This document shows positions 8,312 through 17,588 of a stretch of DNA of 39,290 nucleotides, one piece after another; position 1 is the first letter of the stretch; every line of letters begins with the position of its first letter. The stretch comes from Candidatus Poribacteria bacterium (lineage in GTDB: Bacteria > Poribacteria > WGA-4E > WGA-3G): the NCBI GenBank assembly GCA_022822275.1, contig JAJEBZ010000303.1, forward strand, positions 1 to 39,290, read 5' to 3'. Made by a program: the position numbers and the translations under genes. The notes beneath the pieces were generated by a model, which saw only the letters and a program-made list of their open reading frames with translations, made no database searches and was not told the origin of the DNA.

Positions 8312-9766
8312 ATGGCTAAAAAAAGAAAAACTACCAAAACAAAAACATCTATAGAAGAATGTACACTTCAGATGCAAACACACATCCATAGGATCGGTTT
8401 ATCTTCAGTTGAAGGCTACAAAAATTGGTGTAGACGACATAACTTTAGTCGTGGACTGGAGAAAAATTCACGCCAACTCCAAAAAGAACTTAGTTTTGCA
8501 TCCGCAATGATAGCATCTGAAATAATGGCGAATGAGAAGAAAATACGCAACCTGAAAGCGATGATCCCAAAAATCTATAACGGTGAACTAAACAGCGAAA
8601 AAGTAAGGAACAACACTGCAAGGGAAATCGCACACGCTTTTCAGAGAAGCAAATCTAAGAAAACACTACTGCAACTATTGTTACATATTGAGGATAACTC
8701 CGATCTCTTAGAGGAGGCTGTTTATGTCAAGGGAATCGAAGCAATAGCAAACAAATCTGATAATTGGATTCGCCCACTTCAGACATGGCGTGCTAAAAGT
8801 CATAATCGATCTCGGCAGTTCTCTGAACTCCTTCGCCACTTATTTGTGTCTTATGATATGCCAGAATTCATGCATCGTGTTTGGTTAACAGAAAACGAAG
8901 CACACCATAATTGGTATATTCATATCGGTGTCGGACAAAACATCCGAACTGCACCAGATATACCCGTCCAACTTACGAAAAAGATGGCGCATCATTTTCT
9001 CAATGCACCTAAACAATATAGCATTGATGAAGCAATCCGTTGGGGGCAAGTTCACGCTCTCAGCGGGGACAAGCGATTGGTAGATGCCCTCCGCGGCACA
9101 CAACTCATAGAAAATTATCCTAACGATGATTTCTGGTTGAACGTCATCCGTTTCTTCATCGCAAATCCAATGTTAGATGTCAATCATGTGCATCCTATCA
9201 TTGATTATATATGGAATCAGAAATTCCAAAACCAGCAGGTTTTTGTCGGAAGAGGCGTAATAGAAGAGATGGATCCTCCACAACCCAACTTTAGTATGAA
9301 GGGACGAACACCTGACACATTACTCCGTCAAGTTGACGAATGGCATCAAGAACTTGGCAGAGAAACACGAGGCGGGGATCTTCAGTGGTCACGATCAGAT
9401 ATCAGTGAATTCTGTCATCGCGAAGGCAGCAAGGAAAAACATAACTTAAAATACTGGTATATACGGGAACTTCTCAGCACAAAAGAACTCGTTACTGAAG
9501 GTAAAGCGATGAAACACTGTGTCAGATCGTACGCAAGGTCATGCTATGCCGGAAATACATCTATTTGGACATTAGAATCTGAAGAAGATGAAAACGGAAG
9601 AAACAAGGTGCTAACAATTGAAATCTCACGAACTGGAAACGTAATTCGTCAAGTGCGGGGGAAAAGGAATAGATTACCAACACAGAAAGAAAAATACCTG
9701 TTGGAACTTTGGGCAGCAAAGGAAAATCTGAAATTTGCCGGCTATCTCCGGTTTGAACAGGGTTGA
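8312..9766 (+). CDS. PcfJ-like protein
   Basis: A 484-aa soluble protein. The C-terminal segment from about residue 395 (EGKAMKHCVRSY, then a Cys-containing linker, then SIWTLESEEDENGRNKVLTIEI and a final charged helix) matches the PcfJ-like domain (PF14284). That domain was first named from conjugative-plasmid genes but occurs widely on chromosomes. Its biochemical function is not known. The N-terminal 390 residues are helical and basic, with no motif I recognise. ATG 8312 follows a strong GGAGGT site. It stands alone between the ABC importer and the restriction island and may mark the boundary of accessory DNA. Confidence 0.7.
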   Translation: MAKKRKTTKTKTSIEECTLQMQTHIHRIGLSSVEGYKNWCRRHNFSRGLEKNSRQLQKELSFASAMIASEIMANEKKIRNLKAMIPKIYNGELNSEKVRNNTAREIAHAFQRSKSKKTLLQLLLHIEDNSDLLEEAVYVKGIEAIANKSDNWIRPLQTWRAKSHNRSRQFSELLRHLFVSYDMPEFMHRVWLTENEAHHNWYIHIGVGQNIRTAPDIPVQLTKKMAHHFLNAPKQYSIDEAIRWGQVHALSGDKRLVDALRGTQLIENYPNDDFWLNVIRFFIANPMLDVNHVHPIIDYIWNQKFQNQQVFVGRGVIEEMDPPQPNFSMKGRTPDTLLRQVDEWHQELGRETRGGDLQWSRSDISEFCHREGSKEKHNLKYWYIRELLSTKELVTEGKAMKHCVRSYARSCYAGNTSIWTLESEEDENGRNKVLTIEISRTGNVIRQVRGKRNRLPTQKEKYLLELWAAKENLKFAGYLRFEQG

Positions 9767-9855
9767 TTCTGAATACAATTTATGGTAAATTATCTATCAG
9801 TATTTTGGTTTCATAGAATCCTCTATCACAATTAAACCGAAAAGGAGGCAACACC

Positions 9856-10086
9856 ATGGAAAATCTAACGACTGTTGAAGAAATTGTACAGCGATTAGAA
9901 AAACTTACTCCCTGGCAACAGAAACAGATTTTAAATTCCGTTCTATCTTTTTTAGGAGAACCAGTAAGAGGTACTCCGGGTAAGGAATTACTGAAATTTG
10001 TAGGTTTGTTTCCGCCGGAAGACATTGAACAAATAAAACAAGCGATTGAGGAAGATTGTGGGAAAATTGATAAATCAGAATGGTAG
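9856..10086 (+). CDS. Small antitoxin-like protein, partner of the PIN toxin (TA1)
   Basis: A 76-aa protein starting MENLTTVEEIVQRLEKL, probably two or three helices plus an acidic C-terminal tail ending SEW. It resembles DUF2281-type small proteins that pair with PIN-domain genes. The role as antitoxin is inferred from its size, its overlap with the PIN gene and the second, paralogous pair at 13862-14471. The two antitoxins have equal length and about 42 of 76 residues identical by hand alignment, including identical MENLTT starts and SEW ends. A strong AAAGGAGG site precedes ATG 9856. No classical DNA-binding fold is obvious to me. Confidence 0.7.
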   Translation: MENLTTVEEIVQRLEKLTPWQQKQILNSVLSFLGEPVRGTPGKELLKFVGLFPPEDIEQIKQAIEEDCGKIDKSEW

Positions 10087-10465
10087 GTTTCTATTAGACA
10101 CTAACATCGTGATTGGAATGTTTACCGGGAATAGAGCGATCCAAGAAAAAATGCAAAATAGTCAAAACGTATTCCTGGCTTCACCTGTGATTGGCGAACT
10201 CTACTATTGTGCACGGAAATCCGACAGAATTTTAGAGAATCTTCACAGAATCAACACATTTGTAGAAGAACACATTTTTCTTTCTTGTGATTTGGAAACG
10301 GCGAACTGGTACGGAACTATTAAAGAGAGACTACAACGCAAAGGAACTCCTATTCCAGACAACGATATTTGGATTGCAGCCATTGCGATGCAGCATGGAT
10401 TAATTCTTGTCACGCGTGACTCACATTTTGACGAAGTTGAATCTTTGCTGGTAGAACGTTGGTAA
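10067..10465 (+). CDS. PIN-domain toxin, VapC-like (TA1)
   Basis: A predicted Mg2+-dependent RNase toxin of about 132 aa. All four PIN acidic residues are visible: D in FLLDTN, E in IGELYY, D in PDNDIWIAA and D in VTRDSHF. The start is ambiguous. The frame is open from TTG 10046, but the conserved start by comparison with the second copy is near TTG 10067, which overlaps the antitoxin end by 20 bases, as is usual for TA pairs. The stop lies only 7 bases before mod, so toxin and methyltransferase are likely on one mRNA. The RNA target is unknown. Confidence 0.82.
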   Translation: MINQNGRFLLDTNIVIGMFTGNRAIQEKMQNSQNVFLASPVIGELYYCARKSDRILENLHRINTFVEEHIFLSCDLETANWYGTIKERLQRKGTPIPDNDIWIAAIAMQHGLILVTRDSHFDEVESLLVERW

Positions 10466-10472
10466 GTTAAAT

Positions 10473-13400
10473 ATGTCAGAAATCAATCCTACAACCGAAG
10501 CACTCAATACCCTCCGCGAAAAACTCCGTGAAATGTTCCAATTTTCACATACCGATCTGGACTTCGGAATCTTTCGTATACTCAAAATCAAACGTGAAGA
10601 AGTAAATGAGTTCATTGACGAAAAGTTGACTACCATAGTTGACAAAGCATTATCAGAAGCAGCAGATGCACTATACGAGAGTCAACTAACAGAAATCAAA
10701 GAATATGTCCATGAATATGGCAGTAGGAAACTTAGAGAATGCCTTGAGAATATTACTGAAGAATATCAGACGATTATAGAATTCCTGCAGGCTGAGGATA
10801 AGGAAGAACTTACTACACCCTTGAAAACCGATCCTGATGAACTCAAAGCACAACTCGCCTTTCGCGTCTATAACCACATTCACAATTTCTTTGAACGCTA
10901 TTACCGTGACGGAGACTTCGGCTACAACGACAGAAGCACCGCGCAATATAAGGTAAACTATCCAGACGAGACAGACTATAACGGATCAGATATACTTTTT
11001 CATTGGAAATGTCGGGACAGTTATTATGTGAAAACAGCAACAGGTTTCAATAGCGTCACTTTTGAAATTGAAGATAAACGCATTGAATATCGATTAGAAG
11101 GAAAGGCAAGCTCCGCTGTTGCACAAAACAGTAATCAAGACGATTTTAAACACTATCGTTTTGACAGAATTGAACCTCCTGAAGCTGATGACGTTGAGCC
11201 AACATGGCGCGTTATCCTCAACTTAGCAGAAACCTCAACACCAAAAGTTGAGATATACCGCGAAATGAACGCGCAAATTTTCGGTGAACAAGATGATGTA
11301 GACATCTATCTCCATGAACGCCCCAAGAAGGGTGAAGAACAGGGAAAACCGATCTTTAAGGACCTTGCAGATTCTTATGACAAGGTCCGAGATGGCAGAT
11401 TACAAGGCATTAAAGCATTACAGACTAACTTGACAAACTATGCGGGAAAGTTGGCAGACCGCCTTGATTTTAGGGATAAGGCACTGGGCAAAAACAAAAC
11501 AGAACGACAAACGACTCTTGAAAAACGTCCCAAAGTGCGCCGATTCCATACACTTGATAAAAACCTGAATACCTTCTTTGTCGGTATGGATTCCGACTAC
11601 TTTATCCACAAAGATTTGGACAAGTTCCTAAAAACCGAGCAACGCCGCTATATCCAGAACATTATCCTCGGTGATTTGGATACACTCCTGAACCTCAGTC
11701 CTGATAACCCGCATTTTGCTATTGCGACAGCGTTCCGCAACGTCACAGACGAGGTAATTGCACTCCTTGTTGCAGTGGAGACGTTCCAAAAGCAGCTTTT
11801 CCTAATGAAGAAAAAGGTTGTCTCTACCGACTATCTTATCTCTGTAGGTAAAATCACAGAAGCAACAAAAGATAGTCCTGAACTACGTGAAACGTTTTTC
11901 TCCCAAATTTTGGAAAACGAAGCACAACTTGATGACTGGCGCGACACCTTCGATATTGACATTCGGGAACAATTACCATTGCTTGACGGAGTCCATCCGA
12001 CATTACCACTTGACACGCGCTATTTTGACGAAACCTTTGTTGACAAACTCCTTTCACTATTTGATGATTTAGAATCGGAAATTGACGGTTTGCTACTGAA
12101 TAGTGAAAACTTTCAGGCGTTGAATCTGCTTCAGGAAAAATATCGAGGTAAACTCACAGGTGTGTATATCGATCCCCCTTACAACACTCAAGGTTCTCCA
12201 ATTCTGTATAAAAACGACTATAAAAATTCTTCTTGGTTATCGTTAATGTACGATCGACTTTTGTTATCAAAAGAGTTTTTGCAGAATGAAGGGATTATTT
12301 GTGTTGCTATTGATGATGTGGAGGTTTCGCCGTTACGATTCCTTTTAGCAGATCTTTTTGAGAAAGAGTTAGGGGTTGCTGCAGTACGTTCTAATCCGCA
12401 AGGACGAGCGAGAAAAGGTTATTTTTCACCAGCACACGAATATGCACTTTTTTATGGAAAACCGGGAGCATCACCTGGTAGTTTACCAAAGACAGAAAAG
12501 CAAAAAAACAGTTATCCACATCAAGACGCACAAGGACGTTTTACGTGGGATAATTTAATACGGCGACCTCCAGGCGATAACAGAGTAGATGTGCCAACTA
12601 TGTATTATCCGATTTACGTTAAACAAGATAACACTATCCGAATTCCAGAAATGACATGGAATGAATCAGAAAGGTCTTATGATGTTTTAGAAAAACCACG
12701 TGAGGATGAAGTGTCTGTCTGGCCTATTAAAGCAGGAGTGGAAAAAAGGTGGCGACATGGCTGGGAAAAAGTGTCAAGAGAAAGAGACGAATATCGAGTG
12801 CGACGCGTGGAAAACATTCGCGTAGAATATAAATCTCGTATGCAGCAAGAGGCTGTCCCAAAAACATGGTGGAGTGAGGGTACTTATGCCGCAGCCCGCT
12901 ATGGAACAACAGCATTGGAGGAAATTCTGGGCAATGGTAACTTCAACTTCCCAAAATCAGTTTTTCTTGTATCTGACTGTTTGCTGGCTTGCGGTTTGAA
13001 ATCTGATGGAATAGTATTGGATTTTTTCTCAGGTAGTGGCACAACAGGGCATGCTGTCCTCAAGCTTAACAAAGCTGATAAAGAAAAATACAAAGACAAA
13101 GGCAATCGCAAATTTATCCTTGTAGAAATGGGAGATTACTTTGAAAGCACCTTGAAAGAACGGATTCGTCGCGTCATGTTTTCTGAAAATTGGAAAGATG
13201 GTAAACCGGAGAAAAAAATTGACGGTACCGTCGGCATTGTCAAGTATCAACGTCTGGAACAGTACGAAGATGTCCTTAATAATCTCACCACTTTATCACC
13301 AAATGATGATACAGAACCTAAACTGCCGGTCAAATATCTTTATCGTCCTGATGAACAGGAAATTCGGTTGATGATGGATATGCGTTCCCCATTTTCTAAT

Positions 13401-13760
13401 CGTATTACTTATGGTAAAGATAGCACACAAGGCTTTGTAGACGTATTGGAAACCTACTGCTATTTAAAAGGACTTCCAATTGAGCGGCGGCTGCGGTTTG
13501 ATTTCGGTGAACAGCTCTACCGAGTTGTCCGTAGTGGTTCGCGAGTGGTCGTATTCCGCAACATCCTTGAAGATATGGACGATACGTCACATTTGTTAGA
13601 AATCCTTGCAGATGAAAGATTAGCAGGTGTTACACATTTAGATGTTAACCATGATGCTGATAAGAACGAGCTGCTTGCGGACTCGGATTTGCGGGAAATC
13701 CATTTTATCACAACATCGGATTTTGACTCAGGTCCAGTGTGGGACCCTGTTGAAAGTTAG
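10473..13760 (+). CDS. mod: Type III restriction-modification methyltransferase (Mod)
   Basis: Methylates adenine (N6) in the recognition site and supplies sequence specificity to the Mod-Res complex. It has beta-class order: catalytic motif IV DPPYN at about residues 567-571, then a 280-residue target-recognition region, then the SAM-binding motif DFFSGSGTTGHA at about residue 850. The 1095-aa protein is longer than common Type III Mod proteins (about 600-700). The extra length is mainly an N-terminal region of about 540 residues with no motif I recognise. The start ATG 10473 is 7 bases behind the PIN toxin stop. The restriction partner follows after a second TA pair. I see no simple-sequence tract suggesting phase variation. 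Confidence 0.9.
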   Translation: MSEINPTTEALNTLREKLREMFQFSHTDLDFGIFRILKIKREEVNEFIDEKLTTIVDKALSEAADALYESQLTEIKEYVHEYGSRKLRECLENITEEYQTIIEFLQAEDKEELTTPLKTDPDELKAQLAFRVYNHIHNFFERYYRDGDFGYNDRSTAQYKVNYPDETDYNGSDILFHWKCRDSYYVKTATGFNSVTFEIEDKRIEYRLEGKASSAVAQNSNQDDFKHYRFDRIEPPEADDVEPTWRVILNLAETSTPKVEIYREMNAQIFGEQDDVDIYLHERPKKGEEQGKPIFKDLADSYDKVRDGRLQGIKALQTNLTNYAGKLADRLDFRDKALGKNKTERQTTLEKRPKVRRFHTLDKNLNTFFVGMDSDYFIHKDLDKFLKTEQRRYIQNIILGDLDTLLNLSPDNPHFAIATAFRNVTDEVIALLVAVETFQKQLFLMKKKVVSTDYLISVGKITEATKDSPELRETFFSQILENEAQLDDWRDTFDIDIREQLPLLDGVHPTLPLDTRYFDETFVDKLLSLFDDLESEIDGLLLNSENFQALNLLQEKYRGKLTGVYIDPPYNTQGSPILYKNDYKNSSWLSLMYDRLLLSKEFLQNEGIICVAIDDVEVSPLRFLLADLFEKELGVAAVRSNPQGRARKGYFSPAHEYALFYGKPGASPGSLPKTEKQKNSYPHQDAQGRFTWDNLIRRPPGDNRVDVPTMYYPIYVKQDNTIRIPEMTWNESERSYDVLEKPREDEVSVWPIKAGVEKRWRHGWEKVSRERDEYRVRRVENIRVEYKSRMQQEAVPKTWWSEGTYAAARYGTTALEEILGNGNFNFPKSVFLVSDCLLACGLKSDGIVLDFFSGSGTTGHAVLKLNKADKEKYKDKGNRKFILVEMGDYFESTLKERIRRVMFSENWKDGKPEKKIDGTVGIVKYQRLEQYEDVLNNLTTLSPNDDTEPKLPVKYLYRPDEQEIRLMMDMRSPFSNRITYGKDSTQGFVDVLETYCYLKGLPIERRLRFDFGEQLYRVVRSGSRVVVFRNILEDMDDTSHLLEILADERLAGVTHLDVNHDADKNELLADSDLREIHFITTSDFDSGPVWDPVES

Positions 13761-13770
13761 TAATAAAACA

Positions 13771-13800
13771 TTGATTTTTGATACAGTATCATGATAAACT
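13771..13800 (+). promoter_or_regulatory. Promoter with palindromic operator before TA2-res
   Basis: TTGATT (13771-13776) and TAAACT (13795-13800) are separated by 18 bases. Within the spacer lies a perfect inverted repeat TGATAC-A-GTATCA at 13779-13791, placed where a repressor would block polymerase. Autoregulation by the TA2 proteins is an inference from position. Confidence 0.5.
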
Positions 13801-13861
13801 TGGGGCAAGAAGTTCGTTAGATGCAAACCCTGCCGTAGTAAAACGAAAAGGAGATAACACA

Positions 13862-14092
13862 ATGGAAAATTTGACAACTATCCAAGAGATTTCCCAACGA
13901 CTCAAAGTCCTTCCACTGGAGCAACAAAGGCAAGTGTTGGATTTCATATTAGAGTTATCAGGTGAACCGCCAAAGCAATACCCCGGCAAAAATCTTCTTC
14001 AATTTGTAGGCACAATTTCAAAAGAGGATTTGGAAATTATGAAGCAGACGATTGAAGAAGGATGCGGGCAGGTTGATGAATCAGAGTGGTAG
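13862..14092 (+). CDS. Small antitoxin-like protein, partner of the second PIN toxin (TA2)
   Basis: A 76-aa paralogue of the product at 9856-10086, with the same length, the same MENLTT start and the same SEW end. Differences concentrate in the middle (residues 30-60), where partner specificity could lie. The open frame extends upstream to 13778, but ATG 13862 has AAAGGAG 8 bases ahead and matches the start of the first copy. It overlaps the toxin gene. The role as antitoxin is inferred from pairing with a PIN toxin. Its promoter and a palindromic operator lie at 13771-13800. Confidence 0.7.
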   Translation: MENLTTIQEISQRLKVLPLEQQRQVLDFILELSGEPPKQYPGKNLLQFVGTISKEDLEIMKQTIEEGCGQVDESEW

Positions 14093-14471
14093 ATATCTGC
14101 TTGATACGAATGTCGTTATTGCATTATTTTCTGGTGATAGAGCAGTGGAAGCGAAAGTAGCGAACACAGAGAACGTTGCGCTTGCACCACCGATGATTGG
14201 TGAACTTTACTTTGGGGCGCAGAAATCTGAAAAAGTCACGGAGAATCTTCACAGAATCGATATGTTCATAGAAGAACATTTGCTATTTTCTTGTGACTTG
14301 GAAACTGCCCGGTGGTTTGGAATCATAAAAAATCAGTTACGACGTAAAGGAACTCCTATCCCAGACAACGATATCTGGATTGCAGCGATTGCGATACAAC
14401 ATGAGTTAATCCTCGTTACACGAGACGCACATTTTGAGGCAGTGGAATCCTTGCAGACAGAACGTTGGTAA
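14076..14471 (+). CDS. PIN-domain toxin, VapC-like (TA2)
   Basis: A second predicted PIN RNase (131 aa). The acidic residues are conserved (D in YLLDTN, E in IGELYF, D in PDNDIWIAA, D in VTRDAHF). The 17-residue block RKGTPIPDNDIWIAAIA is identical in the first toxin, as is SCDLETA. ATG 14076 overlaps the antitoxin end by 17 bases. TTG starts slightly upstream (14073, 14052) are also possible. The stop is 35 bases before the restriction subunit gene. The strong resemblance to the first pair shows that one pair arose by duplication of the other or both from a recent common source. Confidence 0.82.
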   Translation: MNQSGRYLLDTNVVIALFSGDRAVEAKVANTENVALAPPMIGELYFGAQKSEKVTENLHRIDMFIEEHLLFSCDLETARWFGIIKNQLRRKGTPIPDNDIWIAAIAIQHELILVTRDAHFEAVESLQTERW

Positions 14472-14506
14472 ACGATTGTATAACTATTTCTTCCAATTGA
14501 AACCTT

Positions 14507-17500
14507 ATGCCACTATATCAAGAATACGAAGCCAAAATCTTAACCGAAAACGGAATTGACATCCGAAATGATGGAACAAAAGAGATTATTCGGATGTACG
14601 ACCCAAATCAGGAATTGCAGCTACCTTTTGAAACTTTGGAAAGGCTTCAGTCTTTTCTTGACGAGTACAATTATCTCACAAAAAATAGTTTTAAACTCCG
14701 TTACTACCAAGTCTTAGCACTGCTTTTCACTGAGCAATTCTTTGCCGACCACAAACAACTTGCAAAACAGACACTGAACAGCGAACAAGAAAATCAGCGA
14801 ATGTTGGCGTATTGGATGGCGACAGGAAGTGGAAAAACCCTTGTCATGCATCTTAACATTCTCCAATATTTGCATCATTTCTGTAAAAAAGAGGGGGCGC
14901 GACTTCAAATTTACCTAACAACCCCTTTGGCAAATCTGATTAAGCAGCATGAACGCGAATTGGAACCCTACGTGCGTCAACTCAACGAAACCTATAACAA
15001 TCGGATTGAACTTGTAATTGACACCACGCAGGGACTTTTGCAGAAAGATGAGGATTATTTCCGATTGCCAGATGACGGAGAAATTCGCCGCCTCATTTTA
15101 GTAGACGAAGCGCATATTGGTTTGACAACTGGAGAAGCAGGAAAATTTAGAGAACTTCGGAACCGTCTCAATGTTGGTAACTCCTTCCTATTTGAGTATT
15201 CTGCTACCTTTCACAACGTTGCCAAAGAACTGAAGGATGAATACGAAAAGGCTATTATCTACCGTTATGATTATGCCCGATTTTACAGCGATGGATACGG
15301 CAAAGATCATTTTTTCAAGCCAATAGCAGCAGATACGGTTACTGACGAATCCGAAGAAGAAATTAAAGACAATTTGGATGAATGTCTCAGGGTGATGGAG
15401 GAAAAGTTGCAGACATTCAGCAGAGTCCAAAACAATGAACAGTACGACAATGACCTAACTGCACATCGTCCTTTGATGGCGTTTATGGGACACACAGTCG
15501 ACAATCCGACAGAGGAGGGCGAAAAGGACGAAGTTTCTGACATACAGAAAGTGCTTGATTACTTTGCGGCACTGAGTGATGAAGAACGGCAAAATTTCAG
15601 ACACATTTTTGGTAATCACATTATCGGTCCCCTTGTTGTCGCTCGCAATCCTGAAAACAATAGCGAACTACTCCTCTCTTATGGCGATGGTGAAAAATGG
15701 GGAATGATTAACGTTGGCGATGCAGCAAGTTTTTACAACAGCATTGCCAATAGCCGCATTGAAACGCGTGATGAACCCTTCGGCGATCCAAAACTACAAT
15801 TTGAAAATCTTGATAACGAAACAAGTCCAATAAATGTCCTGATTGGGAGTCGTAAGTTTGCGGAAGGGTGGAACTCTTATCGTCTCTCTGTAATTGATCT
15901 GATTAATTTGGGAAGTTCCAAGGGCAACCTGATTATACAAATTTTTGGTCGTGGCGTGCGGTTACGCGGGTTAGGCGGAGATGGGAAACGTCGGCATCCT
16001 GAACACAACCCCGATTACTATCTCTTAAGAAAAAATGACAAAAAAGACAATATTCGACGGTTAGAAACGTTAACTGTTTTCAGTTTGCGGCGAAGTTATC
16101 TTGAACATTTCCTTAAAGAGGTGCACGCGGGCGGTATTTCACTTCTGCATACTTTTCCGATTGAGGTAAACCCAACGCTTTTTAAAGTAGATAGCAACAC
16201 GTCAATTAACTTTGAAGAGTATAGTCAAAAATTACGTATCTTTAAGCAGGATGATACATTGGGCAGTGGCATCAAACGGGTTTTTCTCAACGGACAAAAA
16301 ATCCACTACACCTATCTTGATAATGGGGTTAAAGAATCTGGAACTATCAGGAACTGGCGGAAGTTGGCGTTAGATTACAGAACGGATAAGGAAAGAAATG
16401 ACCCCGATGTATTTGAGGACCTACGGCAAAATAATGAAAAGTATTTTTGCTATCTGAATAGGGCAAAACTTGCTACCGTTATTCACCGTGAGGCAGAGAA
16501 AAACCATCTGCAACTTTATAACAAAGAAAATCGTAAACCTACTATCATTGATTTCCTATCACTCGTTGGGGAAATTCGTTATCGGGAGCAGGGACAAGAT
16601 CCAATTGCGTGGACAGATCAACTCAATCGCCAAATTGTAATTGATGTCACCCGTAAACTGCGGAACCGTATCAATGCTCACATCAATCGCACGAACTATG
16701 TCTATAAACCGTTAAATCGAGATGATTTTATCTACGAGTACACGGTGACAAAAGAATTTGAGGACCGAGATGAAATGGACACTTTTTTAAAGGAAATTGA
16801 AACCTCAGAATTAAATCCTCTTGTGGAAAACCCACACTCACATATCAAAAGCAAATTGCAATTGTCACTATTCCGAGGACATCGACACATTTACGAACCG
16901 CTGGTACTTCATCAAGACGATGTGGAGAATGCGTATCGTAATGTGAAAGTTTCACCAGACAGGTTGAACGCAGGCGAAAAGAAATTTGTTGAAGACCTGA
17001 CAGAATATATCAAGTTAAATTATCTAAAGAATAAAAGGTACGAATTCTATCTGATGCGGAATGTGCAGAAGATCGGCATCTATTTGGAAAGCGATGCAGG
17101 AAGTTATTATCCCGATTTTGTGCTATGGGTACTTGATAAGGAACAAGAGATAACACACATTCTTTTCGTTGATCCGAAGGGACAACGCGGTATCATTGAC
17201 GATACGACTCTTAGTTATAAGGACCATCCGAAGGTAAAACTTGCCCGAAAATCCGAGGACCAAACGCTTATCACACTTGAAAAGAAATTAGAATCTGAAC
17301 AAGTTGGAACGTTTTCTCTCAATTCATTCCTACTGCTAAGGGATAGTTCCAAGTTAGGAGATGGGGAAACTGACGTTAAATGGATTGAAGCAAATATGTT
17401 GGCTTACAACATACTCCGCTTGGATTGGCATGAAAAAAAGGAGGACGGTTCCACAAGCAGACTTTTCAATGATGAGAAATCTTACTTAGATTTGATGTTT

Positions 17501-17524
17501 GAAAAGGTGGGAATTCGGCAGTAA
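14507..17524 (+). CDS. res: Type III restriction enzyme, Res (helicase-nuclease) subunit
   Basis: An ATP-dependent translocase and endonuclease that cleaves unmethylated DNA together with Mod. The 1005-aa protein has superfamily-2 helicase motifs in order: Walker A ATGSGKT (about 105-111), DEAH (200-203) in LVDEAH, and motif VI QIFGRGVRLRG (from 478). The C-terminal nuclease shows a PD-(D/E)XK pattern: YYPDF with PD near 869-870, then FVDPKG with D889 and K891. Length and domain order are as expected for Type III Res. ATG 14507 has no strong Shine-Dalgarno site, so translation may be coupled to the TA2 genes upstream. A bidirectional terminator follows. Confidence 0.92.
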   Translation: MPLYQEYEAKILTENGIDIRNDGTKEIIRMYDPNQELQLPFETLERLQSFLDEYNYLTKNSFKLRYYQVLALLFTEQFFADHKQLAKQTLNSEQENQRMLAYWMATGSGKTLVMHLNILQYLHHFCKKEGARLQIYLTTPLANLIKQHERELEPYVRQLNETYNNRIELVIDTTQGLLQKDEDYFRLPDDGEIRRLILVDEAHIGLTTGEAGKFRELRNRLNVGNSFLFEYSATFHNVAKELKDEYEKAIIYRYDYARFYSDGYGKDHFFKPIAADTVTDESEEEIKDNLDECLRVMEEKLQTFSRVQNNEQYDNDLTAHRPLMAFMGHTVDNPTEEGEKDEVSDIQKVLDYFAALSDEERQNFRHIFGNHIIGPLVVARNPENNSELLLSYGDGEKWGMINVGDAASFYNSIANSRIETRDEPFGDPKLQFENLDNETSPINVLIGSRKFAEGWNSYRLSVIDLINLGSSKGNLIIQIFGRGVRLRGLGGDGKRRHPEHNPDYYLLRKNDKKDNIRRLETLTVFSLRRSYLEHFLKEVHAGGISLLHTFPIEVNPTLFKVDSNTSINFEEYSQKLRIFKQDDTLGSGIKRVFLNGQKIHYTYLDNGVKESGTIRNWRKLALDYRTDKERNDPDVFEDLRQNNEKYFCYLNRAKLATVIHREAEKNHLQLYNKENRKPTIIDFLSLVGEIRYREQGQDPIAWTDQLNRQIVIDVTRKLRNRINAHINRTNYVYKPLNRDDFIYEYTVTKEFEDRDEMDTFLKEIETSELNPLVENPHSHIKSKLQLSLFRGHRHIYEPLVLHQDDVENAYRNVKVSPDRLNAGEKKFVEDLTEYIKLNYLKNKRYEFYLMRNVQKIGIYLESDAGSYYPDFVLWVLDKEQEITHILFVDPKGQRGIIDDTTLSYKDHPKVKLARKSEDQTLITLEKKLESEQVGTFSLNSFLLLRDSSKLGDGETDVKWIEANMLAYNILRLDWHEKKEDGSTSRLFNDEKSYLDLMFEKVGIRQ

Positions 17525-17531
17525 GACAAAA

Positions 17532-17563
17532 AAATAGACGGGTTTGGATGAACCCGCCTATTT
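17532..17563. terminator. Bidirectional terminator between res and the TRAP binding protein
   Basis: AAATAGacgggtt at 17532-17544 pairs with aacccgcCTATTT at 17551-17563: a 6-bp inner stem (CGGGTT), one mismatch and a 6-bp outer stem, with a 6-nt loop. A-rich sequence on the left and T-rich sequence on the right allow it to stop both convergent transcripts. Confidence 0.7.
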
Positions 17564-17588
17564 CATAACAGAAACACAGATTTCAAAA

